Source: Liolophura sinensis
Lineage: Eukaryota; Mollusca; Polyplacophora; Chitonida; Chitonidae
NCBI RefSeq assembly: GCF_032854445.1
Contig: NC_088295.1
Location: forward strand, 78,520,028-78,584,027
Direction of reading: 5' to 3'
Length of the DNA stretch: 64,000 nucleotides
Made by a program: the position numbers and the translations under genes. The notes beneath the pieces are model-generated. The model had not been told where the DNA came from and searched no databases. It saw nothing but the letters and a program-made list of their open reading frames with translations. Below, piece by piece: positions 32,893 through 46,800 of this stretch. Numbering within the stretch: the stretch's first letter is position 1; the number at the start of each line of letters is the position of its first letter.

Positions 32893-35800
32893 AATAATAA
32901 TAAATAAATATTATGTCAGGCGGAATACTTTTATCAATTGTTGAAATATAGAATGTACATATTGGTGAGACCGTCAGTATGTCAGTTGTAATGCAAATCC
33001 AGAGTAATGACAATGAGATAATCATATTTTAAGTAAAGGCCTGTGATAGGGCTCCCAGAAATACAAGTGTCACAAGTCTCACTATAGTCTCCGAATCTGA
33101 TGAATATCTTTGGTTATTCAAATATATTAACTAAATTTGATAAAATCATGTACAGGAACCCTACTCCAAATTCCGTGCTTTGGATTTTAACGCCCGTCAA
33201 CAGGAAGGTTCACTTGGAAACCTATTGAAGCCCTATTCGACAAAATCATAAGGTAACTTCGTGTACAAAAGTTCCTCACGCATCCACGTGGAACAGTTTT
33301 CCTTCGCCATCGCTCTGCCGGGTAGTATTCGCCTTACATTTAACAGAGTTGTGTTCTTGCAAATGTTCAAAACGTTTAAACAACATTGCCGACCGGCATC
33401 TGTATCCCTGAAGAAAAAAAAAACAAGTTAGGTCTTTTCCATAAATCTTCCAACTGGACTTTAATGATAAAGCTTTGATAACTCTAGACTTTCAAACTCT
33501 GTGTCGATAAGGCAGACTTAATTTGCTGATAGCACTTAAATATTTTCATTATTGTAAAATGATTATATTTTTCACAGATTATAATAACAACGAGGAAACA
33601 TGGGGTCAGTGTGGTACGTACTTTTGCCTTCATGTTCTTCAGAATTTAGGCTAGGTTTTATGGATACATCACATATAATCACCAATATTTAATATTGCTT
33701 CCGGAAAAATTTAAGCTGGAAACAAACGATGTATGGTTGGCAACGGATGGAATGTGTTATACATAAATATCAAAATTAGGACTTTGCCGCCACTTTGTCA
33801 GATACTCAGACACAAGGACGGAAATGAATAAACTCGTGACCTGAAACATAAGTGTAGCCATTTTTTATTTGGTTAGACAATGCTTCTCCGGGTGTAAATT
33901 GGACATAAACCTTAATAATGTAAAATCCGTGGGAAACTCTGTCAGCACCTTGCGGCTTTCCCTGGACACTGACTGGTTTCTGGCCCACCCTAATGCTGTT
34001 GGCCTAGTATAAGTGAAATATGATTGAGTATGGTGTGAATCACTAATTAAATAACTAAATATTAATATAAAACCAGGCGAAATAGTATTAGAAGTTTTTG
34101 AAATATAGAACGTACATATGCGTGAAACCCAAAACCAGCAGAAGATCTATTGATTGTCTTTATTGTGTTTATATTGCCAAAATGCGACGTGAGTTATAGT
34201 TCATTTATTCATTTGATTGATGTTTTACGCCGTACTCAAAAATATTTCACTTATACGACGGCGGCCAGCATTATGGTGGATGGAAACCGGACAGAGCCCG
34301 GGGGGAAACCCACGACCATCCTCAGGTTGCTGACAGACATGATTTACAAAGAAAGTTATTAAAAACTGATGTTCATTACCACGTTTCGTGAACTTTGTCC
34401 CAGCGAGCAATTTCATTCCTCTTCTGTTCACGAATTCGTAAGAAACTCTTTTGCAACAAGAAGCATAATCTTAAACTGACGTCATGGAGCATTTGACAGT
34501 AACTTCAAAATAGGTAATCTTATGGAATATTTGTTGCTTACCTTCCCTATGATATAGTTACTATTATTTTCTTCGAAACTTTGTGTCACAGTTGTACATG
34601 TAAAGTGAATTGGGCATGCGGAGCTAATGCAACACAACACTTTTTCTGAAGTTCCTCTCAGATACACAGCGACGTGTTCGTAGATACCCGGATGCGTGGC
34701 GTCGTCCTTCAACCTGAATACAGTCCGATGTGACACATTCAAAGACATGGATCGCCTAGAAGACAGGATGTTTTCAGGCGAAGGCGACTGGATGACTTTC
34801 AACTTGGAATGGCTTGGATAACTCCAAAGCGGATGTTATGCAAGTGCACTGAGCCTCTTCAATTAGATCAGAACGCTCTTAGCTAGACCCGCAAAATCAG
34901 GCATTGCCTGGAGTTTCCTGGGTCTGTGTAGTAATGCAGTGTTTAAGAACGATATCAGAGAATTCTAATTGGCTGTTGTCGAATGAGTTAAAGTTGTAAA
35001 TAGCTGTTCGAAAATTTACCTATGGTGAACAACCTGAATGTCCTATTCTCCACAGTTTGGGTTTGAAATGGCAAAGAACTCCCACATGTCAGAATGTATT
35101 CTCAATGTCAATACTTCTTTGTGTATTTGGCATTTTATTTGTTTGTTCCACCAAAGACGTGCTGTTGGCCTTACCATTTGTGCTGTACCATACTTTCACT
35201 TAGATCTCGAAGTGATCACTTAGAAAAGTAATATAAAACAAACTTTTTTAATCACACTACATACTATACCAGTGCTGACACACTAAGCCAAGGCTGAACA
35301 ATGGTGTGCTCAGACCTATCTAAGCGATAACGTTTGGTGAGCAAACTGGTTAACAATGTAGTATTCATGCATTACAAGAAAACATTATCAATTGTGGAGA
35401 GTTTTGAGATCTAATTTTTTGTCACAAAAAGAAAAAAGTCCTGCTGTATAATGTGACTTGTCAAAACAGTTGGGACAAATTTTAACGTCGGAAATTAATT
35501 AACCGAGTAACTTGTCTCGCCGTGGTCCAGAGGAACCTCTTTCGCCCACATCCCCCCGATCCTCCCCCACTTTCCTTCAGGAACTTCTTAATTTCAAAAA
35601 ATGCGCAGCTCCTCTATTTTCTCCATTATTTGTCCGCTCTAAAAGACTCTTTTTTCCAGACGCCCAAACTATACAGTAAATGTAATCAAAACCAGCTGCC
35701 TAAGTCTGACAGGTCACATCGTACAGTTGGACGTTTATACCTTTTGCTACGAAAGAGTTCAATCTCCCTTATTCAGTTTGGACTCGGGTCGGAAATTATG

Positions 35801-35976
35801 TCGGAAATGATACCGCATTCTGGTGTGAGATGTTGTAAGGGCGCTGTTTCTGCAATAGATGGATTGCTGTTGAAATAAGCTGTCCCAGCCATAGAATGCT
35901 TCGTTGTGTTTGTAAGGATGGGTAAATAAAAAAGTTATTAGACCGCAATTCACGGAGATTTTATTATCTAGGCCTA
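32893..35976. other. Non-coding stretch with SINE remnants
   Basis: Contains a degraded family 1 SINE on plus (33922-34058) and a head-less one on minus (34198-34345). A minus-strand segment at 34713-34542 ends in a good GTAAGC donor and has four cysteines, but its phases do not match the other genes and no family is recognised. The rest shows nothing. Confidence 0.4.
34198..34345 (-). mobile_element. SINE family 1, head-less copy
   Basis: ATTT-rich start, conserved core, ending after accatcctcaggttgctgac. Confidence 0.75.
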
Positions 35977-35978
35977 CT

Positions 35979-36250
35979 GGGACCTCCGTGGCCTAGGGGT
36001 TTAGCACGCCAGCGCGGCGTAATGATCGAGCAGCCCCTCACCAATGCCATCGCTGTGAGTTCAAGTTCAGCCCATGCTGGGTTCCTCTCTGGCCGTTCGT
36101 GGAGAGATGTGTCGGCAACCTGAGGATGACCGTGGGTTTTCCCCGGGCACTGCCGAGTTTCCTCCCACCATAACGCTGACCGGCGTCGTATAAGTGAAAT
36201 ATTCTTGGGTAAGGCCTAAAACATAAATCAAATAAATAAATAAATAAATA
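35979..36250 (+). mobile_element. SINE family 1, full-length copy
   Basis: Head begins gggacctccgtggcctaggg; core and an (AATA)n tail follow. Confidence 0.85.
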
Positions 36251-36371
36251 TACCCAGCAGTGTGCTACGCAGTCAGCAGCATTTGGATGAGGGTGAAACA
36301 CAATTTCATGATTAGGTGGAACCAAGATGAATGTACAGTCTATTATGTGATCATGCCCCTTTTTGTTACAG

Positions 36372-36466
36372 AATACAATCTGAATTCAACAGTCCGAATG
36401 ATTCGGGATGATTTAGATCAAAACCACGTGACATTATCGTTCCGAAACCTTCACTTTTCATGCTGA
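36372..36466 (+). CDS. Possible isolated terminal exon
   Basis: After TTTTTGTTACAG a phase-1 frame reads YNLNSTVRMIRDDLDQNHV, then TLSFRNLHFSC and TGA. The phase agrees with the other genes, but no partner exon or known domain was found. It lies between two SINEs. Confidence 0.25.
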
Positions 36467-36525
36467 AGCTGTATATCGTGTGTCATCAATGTTACCGTTA
36501 CTACGAAACAACACAACTTTATTTT

Positions 36526-36780
36526 GGGGGGTCTCCGTAGTTCAGTTGGTTAGCGCGCTAGCGCCGAGTAATAACCCAAGAGCCTCTTGCCAATGCGATT
36601 GCATTGACCAGCTGGCTTCCTTTCCGGCCGTACGTGGGAAGGTCGGTCAGCAACCTGCGGATGGTCGTGGGCTTCCCCCGGGTTCTGCCCGGTTTTCGCC
36701 CACTGTAATACTGACCGCCGTCGTATAAGTGAAATATTCTTGAGTACGGCGTAAAACACCAATCAAATAAATAAATAAAA
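36526..36780 (+). mobile_element. SINE family 1, full-length copy
   Basis: Begins ggggtctccgtagttcagtt with a clear A box-like stretch and ends in (AATA)n. The B box region is partly lost. Confidence 0.85.
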
Positions 36781-37844
36781 AAAACTTTGCAGAAAGACAC
36801 AAGCAGTTGTCTAATACCAGAAAACTATTCTATAATTATCTTTCGCTTGACTGCATTATAACATTCAGATTGTCTTCAGTTATCAAATCTTGCTTTGATC
36901 CATGCTAGTTTATTTTGTTTCATAGTATATTTCTTTTAGTGAGTGGTCTATATTCAGCTGTCTCTAAAATCAGTCATACTCACTACCAAAATTGCCTTTA
37001 GTCAGTGATATGTAACAACACAAGCTCTACACATGGATATGTTTGAAATCCATATTCTTTCAAAGAAAATAAAATTGGAACACTTTTTCTAATTCACAAT
37101 TCGGGTGACCTTATAAATATTCAAAAACAACGGTTTTGGCGGTGAAAATGTCAAAGGCTGAGAGAATACATTGTCCATCGCTAGAAAGTGTCTACAGCTG
37201 GATTCGAACACGAGACCCCAATGGTTATGGAGGATATTCTGAGTTGACTTTGAAGGACACATTACATGCTTATTTCATGCGCATTGTCCTATGTCCATTG
37301 TAATACGACACCGCTCCAAATACCCGGGATACCCACCAACTTAAAGTTAGAGCCTATAGGCTGTCGCAACTGAGTTCTAATTTGAGACCAGCTAGTAGCG
37401 CTTTTCTGGCATGATGCCTGTTACCAGTTCTGTGAAACGCAAACAATGCAGCGGATTAAAAAGTAACAAGTTGTTAGTTGTAAACAAAGAAAACTATAAG
37501 ATCTAGTTACGCCAGCCAATAGAAAACAACATCCAGTAATTGCATCGATATGGAGACGCGACGTTTTGCCATCATAATTACCTTTAAATTAGTATGCATT
37601 TGTAAAATAAGCCAACACAATAATAATACATCCCTATATCATGTCCATATAGATGCAGTCCTGACGTAAAAATATGTTACAGTTTAAACGGTCGTTTCAA
37701 TCGATTATCTTAAATGAAAAATTCATGAACTACCACAGGTATTTTTTAGCGGCAAACTCAATTGTCTGTACACTGCTGACAGGGAGGCATCTCTGGCTGA
37801 CATGGTGTTCATCGGTTAGCTAACGACTTTTGACTGACGAAACC

Positions 37845-37899
37845 ATGCTTGTGTTTCTGACTATAGCTTCTTTAACGCTGCACCGAATACATGTCACAG
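37845..37899 (+). CDS. Gene C exon 1: signal peptide
   Basis: ATG opens MLVFLTIASLTLHRIHVT and ends at G|GTGAGT in phase 1. The hydrophobic core is short but adequate. The next lectin exon continues GLECSAWE. Confidence 0.7.
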
Positions 37900-40800
37900 G
37901 TGAGTATAACCTCTGCTCAAGAATTTCCGTGGGTATATCAACGGTTATAGTTTCTGGGCTCTGAAAATGGAAGGTGTAGCACTCAATATTTCAGCCTGGA
38001 TTTCAGGGCGCAGTGGACATTCTAATTTCCTTCTTCATACTCATTTTCGGCATATTTTTCAATACTGGATAAATAGTCCGTAGTTAGTAAACTGTAAACA
38101 TCATCCGTCTTATAGTAATAATGTATGGAATTCTAACAGCAAAGGCATATTATCTCTTTTTTCCCAGCTAAATACACATTTCCAGCCCTCTCGAGGAAAC
38201 AGTAATCACAATGCTGATTGCAAAAAATACCATCGATTCTTCACAATTAGAGTAAGACTAAATTACGTCACAAAAGTTGGTTGTTTATCTGCCAATGCAC
38301 TCTCTTCGCATGGGCCACCATTATAAAAGCTCAATGTTCTTGGGTTTCGTTAAAATAAAACATCTACTAAACATCTACTACTGAAAGAACTAAGATTTAT
38401 TTATTTATTTATGTGATTGGTGTTTTACGCCGTACTCAAGAATATTTCACGTATACAACGGCCGCCAGCATTATGGTGGGAGGAAAGCGTGCAGAACCTG
38501 GAGGAAACCCACGACCATCAGCAGGTTGATGATAGACCTTCCCACGTACGGCCGGAGAGGAAAGAACTAAGGCTATTTTAAATCGTGAATGGTAGGGATA
38601 GTGTCGAGTGCATGTACCGTCAAACTGCCACAAACCAAGTTATATCATGGTGTAATCAGGCGTGCTTAGCTTGATTATTGCATGTCAGACGGCCTGGCAC
38701 TAGTGGAGATGACTTAAAGGAAATTAAATTGCTCGAGAAGACGAGCTTCGAAACTGGTTTAGGCAGCAATGTAATTTTGCCAACCAAAGCTGAGATCTCA
38801 GAAAGGCCCTGGTTCAAAAGTTAATGCGAATTTTATCACTTATTGTTGTTGTTGTTACCCTAAAATTAGACGGTGGAAATTTTCTGTTTTCTGCAGTGTG
38901 GCATATTCTGTTTTCTGTAAAACTGATTTTTCGGTTTTGTTGTCTGAACTAGATTTTATAAAAGAAAAAAAAACTGTGGCCAAGCCAGGCCTTTTTGTAC
39001 CCTTGCCAAATAGTGAGTATGTGTTTCATGCTTACTCTGTTCTTGTGCTCGACCTCTGGAGGTATCCATTGTCAGTTTTGGCAATTTTTGAAATGAGCTT
39101 CATGAAACCGGCCCCTGGATTTTGCTACAATTTTCCGCGCAGGTTGGCCCTTGAATTTTTAAACGATTTTTCACCATTGCGAAATACGACAGAAATGTGA
39201 AAATATTGTCTGTAATAAGGGATTTGCACATTAAACTGTGGCGGAGGTTTGAGCTTGACGTGCCTTCCGGTTTAAATAGCATTACTATGACTGTTACTGA
39301 ACCAAACATACATATCTGTTAGTGAACCAACAACTGCCTAATCCTTACCCATCTTCGCATAATCATGACCAGACTGTTACTAAACCAGTCACGCCCTGTT
39401 GCTGAGCCAATCACGCCTTGTTGCCGAACCAGTCACGTCTTGTTGCTAAACCAGTCATGCTCTGCTGCTGAACCAGTCACGCTCTGTTGATGAATCAGTC
39501 ACGCTCTGTTAATCAACCAGTGACACCCTGATTACTGAATCAGTCACGTCTTGTTGCTGAATCAGTCATGCTCTGCTGCTGAACCAGTCATGCCCTGTTA
39601 CCGTACCAATCACGCCCTTTTACTGAACCAGTCACACCATCTTACTGCTTCTCATTGGTTTTATTGATTGGTGTTTTACGCAGTACTCAAGAATATTTCA
39701 CTCATACGACGGCGGCCAGAAATATATAGTAGGTGGAAACCGAGCAGAGCCCGGTGGAAACCCACGACCATCCGCAGGTTGCTGGCAGACCTTAACACTT
39801 ACGGCCGGAGAGACAGCCAGCATGAGCTGGGATTGAACTCACAGCGACCGCATTGGTGAGAGGCTCCTGGGTAAGTACGGCTCCTGGGGCTAGCGTGCTA
39901 ACCGAGGCATGGAGCCCCCTGGATCTCATTAAACTAGCTACGTCCCGTTAGTGAATCTTTCATGTTCTCTTACTGAACCAGTCATGCCCTGTTACTAACT
40001 AATAACTCCCTGTTATTGAACCTGTCATGTCCGCTAACTGAACTAGTCAAGCCCTGTCAGTGATCCAGTCGTGTCCTCTTACTGAACTAGTTACGCCGTG
40101 TTAGTGAACCAGTCTTGTCCTCTAACTGAACTAGTCACGTTGTGTTAGTGAACAAGTCGTGTCGTCTTGCTGAACTAGTCAAGCCCTGTTAGTGAACTAG
40201 TCACGCCCTCTTACTGAACTAGTCAAGCCGTGTTAGTGAGCCAGTCATGACCTGTTACTGAACTAGTAACACCCTGTTAGTGAACCTGTCATGTCCGCTA
40301 ACTGAACTAGTCAAGCCCTGTCAATGATCCAGTCGTGTCCTCTTACTGAACTAGTCACGCCGTGTTAGTGAACCAGTCTTGTCCTCTTACTGAACTAGTC
40401 ACGTTATGTTAGTGAACAAGTCGAGTCGTCTTGCTGAACTAGTCAAGCCCTGTTAGTGAACTAGTCAAGCCCTCTTACTGAACTAGTCAAGCCCTCTTAC
40501 TGAACTAGTCAAGCCCTCTTACTGAACTAGTCACGCCCTATTACTGAACTAGTCACACCCTGTTAGCGAACCAGTCATGTCCTCTTACTGTTAGTGATCC
40601 AGCCATGTCCTCTTACTGAACTAGTTCCCGTCCTGTTAGCGAACTATTCACGCCCTCTTACTGAACTAGTCACGCCCTCTTACTGAACTAGTCACGCCCT
40701 AATACTGAACTAGTCACACCCTGTTAGCGAACCAGTCATGCCCTCTTACTGTTAGTGATCCAGGAATGTCCTCTTTCTGAACTAGTGACACCCTGAACAT

Positions 40801-43800
40801 TAGCGAACCAGTCATGTTCTCTTACTCTTAGTGATCCAGTCATTTCCTCTTACTGAACTTGTCACGCCCTGGTAGTGAACTAGTCACGACCCCATCCTGA
40901 ACCAGTCATGTCCTATAACTGAACTAGGCGCACCCTGGTAGTGAACCACACTCACCCTGATGATGTCTGAAACACTCAACATCGGTCTGTTATTAAACCA
41001 AAGTTACAGTCAATCAAATCAGTAATTTTTAAACAGTATACTTTTTTTGTATGTATGAATGGGTTGTACTCTCGCGTTGGTGAATGATGTTTTTTGTTTG
41101 CGCCAGGTTTAGAGTGCAGTGCCTGGGAGCCATCGCTTACCGAAAAAGTCCTCCCTGTCCTGGACACGTGTTACCTCGTCTACTCCAAATCCATAAAGCT
41201 GAGCTGGGAAGACGCGCAACGGCACTGTGAGAAGTTTGGCGGCCTGCTGGCGAAAATTAAAAATTCTGAGACAGACATTTATCTCTCACAGAACCTGGAA
41301 GATGGGGAAGAATTTTGGATTGGTGTTTCGAGACGGCCGGCTGAGGGGTCAAGTGGCTACGAATGGGTCTACACCGATAGTAAGAGGATCGTATAATGAA
41401 TTGCATGTTTGAAAGCTGAATGGATTTATCTATTACTGACAATTGTGTCACGAACTTTTTGCACGCTGAATGGTCATGTTTGAACTGTTTGCACACTAAA
41501 TGGTTGGTTATATATTACTTATGACCATGCTTGAACTGTTTTACACACTAAATGGTCAGCTATATATTACTTATGACCATGCTTGAACTGTTTACACACT
41601 AAATGGTCAGTTATATATTATTTATGATCATGCTTGAACTGTTTACACACTAAATGATCAGTTGTATATTGTTTATAATCATGAAATGAACTGCTTGAAC
41701 GTTGAGTGGTCAGTCGTCTTGCTAATGATCCAAAGATGAAAATGCAGGGTTAGGCGTCCTATATAGCGCATTTAGGCCAATTTATTAATAAAAGAACTCA
41801 TATTGGCCAATGGGAAGTCGAGCTTAAAACATTTGTCTTTCCATCTTAATCATAGAATTTTAACCTTGGATATCTTCTGCGCTTATTTTATTTCTAAAAT
41901 CAATATTTTATCATATTCACAAAAAATCCTCCATATGATTTTATGATGGAAATGTATTCTTCTAAAAGGCAGTTAATATTCAGCTATCTGTTAAATAACT
42001 CATGACCACTATCAGAATTGCCTTTTGCGCGGGACACGTGATACCACTATCTCTACATAGTGACATGATGGGTCACCATATTAATAAGCAGAAAGACAAG
42101 TTAGAATACATAATGTTAAACTCCATAAACCCGTGTTTAAGATTATCAGTTTATTGCCGCTAGTAACGACTGAAAAACTATATTTTCCAGGCATATCGCC
42201 AACTATACAGTCGTTTTTGTGAGTGTGATTATCTCCCTTTAATGAGGGGCCTCGTTGGCTCATTTAGTTAGCGCGCTTGCCCAGGAGCCTCTCACTAATG
42301 TGGTCGCTGTGAGTTCAAGCCCAGCTTATGCTGGCTTCCTCTCCGGCCTTACGTGGGAAGGTCTGTCAGCAACCTGCAAATGGCCGTGGGTTTTCCCCGG
42401 GATCTGCCCGGTTTTCTCCCACCATAATGCTGGCCGCCGTCGTATAAGTGAAATATTCTTGAGTACGGCGTAAAACACCAATCAAATAAATAAATAAATC
42501 TCCCTTTAATGAAAATTGTCTTGACTGAAAAGTGTCTTAAATCGAGTCATAGTAAGGAATTATATTTCACCTATCTTGCAGAGGAGAAAGCTGTTTTCAG
42601 TCTGCTGAATGACCCACCAAATTACATGGAGACTACCGTGGTTCATGTTTTGTACATGGTCGTGTGGAAAGAGCTGGAGACTTGTCCCTGGCATAAGGCA
42701 GAACCTGGGGATACGAGACGCTTCATTTGCCAGTACAGTAAGTATCCCTACCATTTCTTATCACAAGGGTTTGAGGACGCTCCATTTGCCAGTACAGTAA
42801 GTATCCCTACCATTTCTTATCACAAGGGTTTGAGGACGCTCCATTTGCCAGTACAGTAAGTATCCCTACCATTTCTTATCACAAGGGTTTGAGGACAAGA
42901 GACGCTTCATTTGCCAATAAAGTAAGTATCCCTACCATTTCTTATCACAAGGGTTTGAGGACAAGAGACGCTTCATTTGCCAATAAAGTAAGTATCCCTA
43001 CCATTTCTTATCACAAGGGTTTGAGGACAAGAGACGCTTCATTTGCCAATAAAGTAAGTATCCCTACAATTTCTTATCACAAGGGTTTGAGGACGCTCCA
43101 TTTGCCAGTACAGTAAGTATCCCTACCATTTCTATTCACAACAGTTTTGAGGTCAAGAGAGGTTTCATTTGCCAGTGCACAGTAAGTATCCCTACAATTT
43201 CTTATCACAAGGGTTTGAGGACGCTCTATTTGTCAGTACAATAAGGATCCCTACCATTTCCCATCACAAGAGTTTGAGGACAAGAGACGCTCCATTTGCC
43301 AGTACAGTAAGCCTCCCTACCATTTCTGATCACAAGAACTTGGGGACAAGAGATGCTTGTTTGAAAGTACAGTATTAAAGTATCCCGACCATGTCTGATC
43401 CCAGGAGCTTGAGCACAAAACACGCTTTATTTGCCACCGCAGTAAATTTCCCTGCCATTTCTAATTAGAGGAGTCTGAGGACATGAGGCGCTTCATTTGC
43501 CAATAAAGTAAGTATGCCTACCATTTCTGATTAGAGGAGTATGAGGACAAGAGATGCTTCATTTTCCAGGTCAGTAAAATATCACCAGCATTTCTGATTA
43601 AAGAAGCTGATGACAAGAGTCACCTCATTTGCGAATACAGTAATTATCATAACCATTTCTGAACAGAAGAGCCTGGGGAAAAAGAGTCGCTTCGTTTGCC
43701 AGTACATTTATGATCAGAAGAGCCTGAGGAAAAAGAGTCGCTTCGTTTGACAGTACATTTATGATCAGGAGAGCCCGAAGAAAAAGAGTCGCTTCCTTTG

Positions 43801-46800
43801 CCAGTACATTTCTGATCAGAAGAGCCTGAGGAAAAAGAGTCGCTTCGTTTGACAGTACATTTATGATCAGGAGAGCCCGAAGAAAAAGAGTCGCTTCGTT
43901 TGCCAGTACATTTCTGATCAGGAGAGCCTGAGGAAAAAGAGTCGCTTCGTTTGACAGCACATTTATGATCAGGAGAGCCCGAAGAAAAAGAGTCGCTTCG
44001 TTTGCCAGCACATTTATGATCAGAAGAGCCTGAGGAAAAAGAGTCGCTTTGTTTGCCAGTACATTTATGATCAGGAGAGCCTGAGGAAAAAGAGTCGCTT
44101 CGTTTGACAGTACATTTATGATCAGGAGAGCCCGAAGAAAAAGAGTCGCTTCGTTTGCCAGTACATTTATGATCAGGAGAGCCCGAAGAAAAAGAGTCGC
44201 TTCCTTTGCCAGTACATTTATGATCAGGAGAGCCCGAAGAAAAAGAGTCGCTTCGTTTGCCAGTACATTTATGATCAGGAGAGCCTGAGGAAAAAGAGTC
44301 GCTTTGTTTGCCAGTACATTTATGATCAGAAGAGCCTGAGGAAAAAGAGTCGCTTCGTTTGCCAGTACATTTATGATCAGGAGAGCCCGAAGAAAAAGAG
44401 TCGCTTCGTTTGCCAGTACATTTATGATCAGGAGAGCCCGAAGAAAAAGAGTCGCTTCGTTTGCCAGCACATTTATGATCAGAAGAGCCTGAGGAAAAAG
44501 AGTCGCTTTGTTTGCCAGTACATTTATGATCAGGAGAGCCTGAGGAAAAAGAGTCGCTTCGTTTGACAGTACATTTATGATCAGAAGAGCCTGAGGAAAA
44601 AGAGTCGCTTCGTTTGACAGTACATTTATGATCAGAAGAGCCTGAGGAAAAAGAGCCGCTTCGTTTGCCAGCACATTTATGATCAGGAGAGCCTGAGGAA
44701 AAAGAGTCGCTTCGTTTGCCAGTACATTTATGATCAGGAGAGCCCGAGGAAAAAGAGTCGCTTCGTTTGCCAGTACATTTCTGATCAGGAGAGCCTGAGG
44801 AAAAAGAGTCGCTTCGTTTGCCAGTACATTTCTGATAAGGAGAGCCTGAGGAAAAAGAGTCGCTTCGTTTGCCAGTACATTTATGATCAGGAGAGCCCGA
44901 GGGCATTCATGAGAAGTGCTATAGCCACAATAGGTGCTATATTTTTTTTACTTCTTGTCCTGTTTTATATGTCAAATCTCATAAATTTGGTTTTGTAATT
45001 CGACAAATGCTTGAACGATTATGCTGTACTTCACATCGACAGTATTTAAACTTACTGCTACAGCTATAATTGTTCGTCTCTTGACATGTTTGATATATCG
45101 GGTGGGCATAAAAAAATGGGCCGTACTTTGATGCTGCAGTGCTCCATTATCCTTTGTTCAAACCCTTTCAAACTTTAGACACTCAAATTGTTAATACACT
45201 GACCAGTTTTCAAGGTCATAGCTTGAGTAGTCTGTGCACAGGGTCAAAATGAAAACATAACCTCAAAAACGCACGTTCCGGTGACACACATTGCATCACC
45301 TGTCAGGTATCATGAGTAGAGCGAGCGCTGCACCTGTGTGACGCGCGTCAATAAAGGGTCATCTGGAAAAATTGTCTGGCTCTAGTGTCAGAGAAACCCT
45401 TCTGCCAGACAGGCACAAGTTTTTGCTGAATCAAGATGGTTTTCTCTGCGGCGGACAAGGAATAGATCGCCTTTTCAAGTAAAACAAGGTAGAACGTCAT
45501 TTTGAAATGTCCGGAACATGCGTTTTGGACTTTTTTTTTATTTTGATCCCATGAACAGATGAAATTGAAATTTGGTCTGTATACTAAGAACATAATGGCT
45601 TTTGAGTGCGTAAATTTTAGAAGCTGACGTAAAAGGGCTTCGGAGGTATTGGGTGTCAAAATACGGCCCATTTTTTTATGCCACCCGATATAGCTAATAG
45701 TGAGTAAACAGTTGTTATATTATTCTTTCAGCCTATACACCCCCTCCTGGAATAAAGTTCCCGTCGATATACGGAGGTAAGACAAGAAAGATAATAATTA
45801 AAAAGCCCATGTTAAGTCTATGGTCTATGGCTACGAACGTGTTGTATTAGCATGGAATGAAGACATTGCCTTGGTCTGCGAGGAAACAATAGCTGCTGAC
45901 CTTCATTGCTAACCCTGCACACTAATTTTATTTATTTATTTATTTATTCATTTATTTATTTATTTACTTGATGGGTGTTTTACACCGTACTCAAAAATAT
46001 TTCACTTATACGACGGCGGCCAGCATTATGGTGAGAGGGAACCGGGCAGAGCCCGTTGAAAGACCCACGACCATCCGCAGGTTGCTGGAAGACCTTACCA
46101 CGTCCGGCCGGATTTTTTTTTATTAATTTTTAAAAAAAATACATGCTCATTATTTCAGAGTAGGGCTCCTCCTGACCTACTTGTAGGCCTATGTACAAAT
46201 CCATATATGCAACATATTTCCATTAATCTTGATGACTTTTTCATGATGGCAGGCGACGTATAACAATAAAACGACAAGGTACTGAGCCAAAGCTGTAAAG
46301 AGGTGTGACTCGTTATTGTAACTATCAGCTGGCAGGATTACTCGTTATTGTTGAAATGTGCTTATGTCGTAAGATTTTTTTACTTTGCCAATGTCCTGAT
46401 CTCAAAGAACTAGTGTCATCACTCGTTAATACTGAGCAGATTTAAAGGTTTCCACTGCATAGCCTAGTTTTCATGTCGCGAATTTCGCCAAACTTTTTCA
46501 CAACAAATATATATAGGTCAATAATCAAGCATATTTTGACTGAAAACACAAAAAACAAAATGCATCTAGTATAACTTAAATAGAGCACATAAGGTGTACA
46601 AAAACATAACCAATTTCACCATGACAACTGTGGGACGGTATATCATTCAATTATTCTGCAAGGATATAAAAGGTCAGTTAACCTCGATATTTTGGATTTC
46701 CACCTCAGCTATCAGCGATCAGGGAAGCTTTTTAATTTAGGATGCTCCAGTGGTGGTGAGTAGAGTGGGGAGAGAGGGGGGGGGGGGGGGGGGGGGGGGG

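Noticed and set aside
43625-44906. Minus-strand open frames of 349 and 419 codons
   Set aside because: They are the antisense of the 51-nt array. The plus strand, which carries the lectin motif, explains the sequence better.
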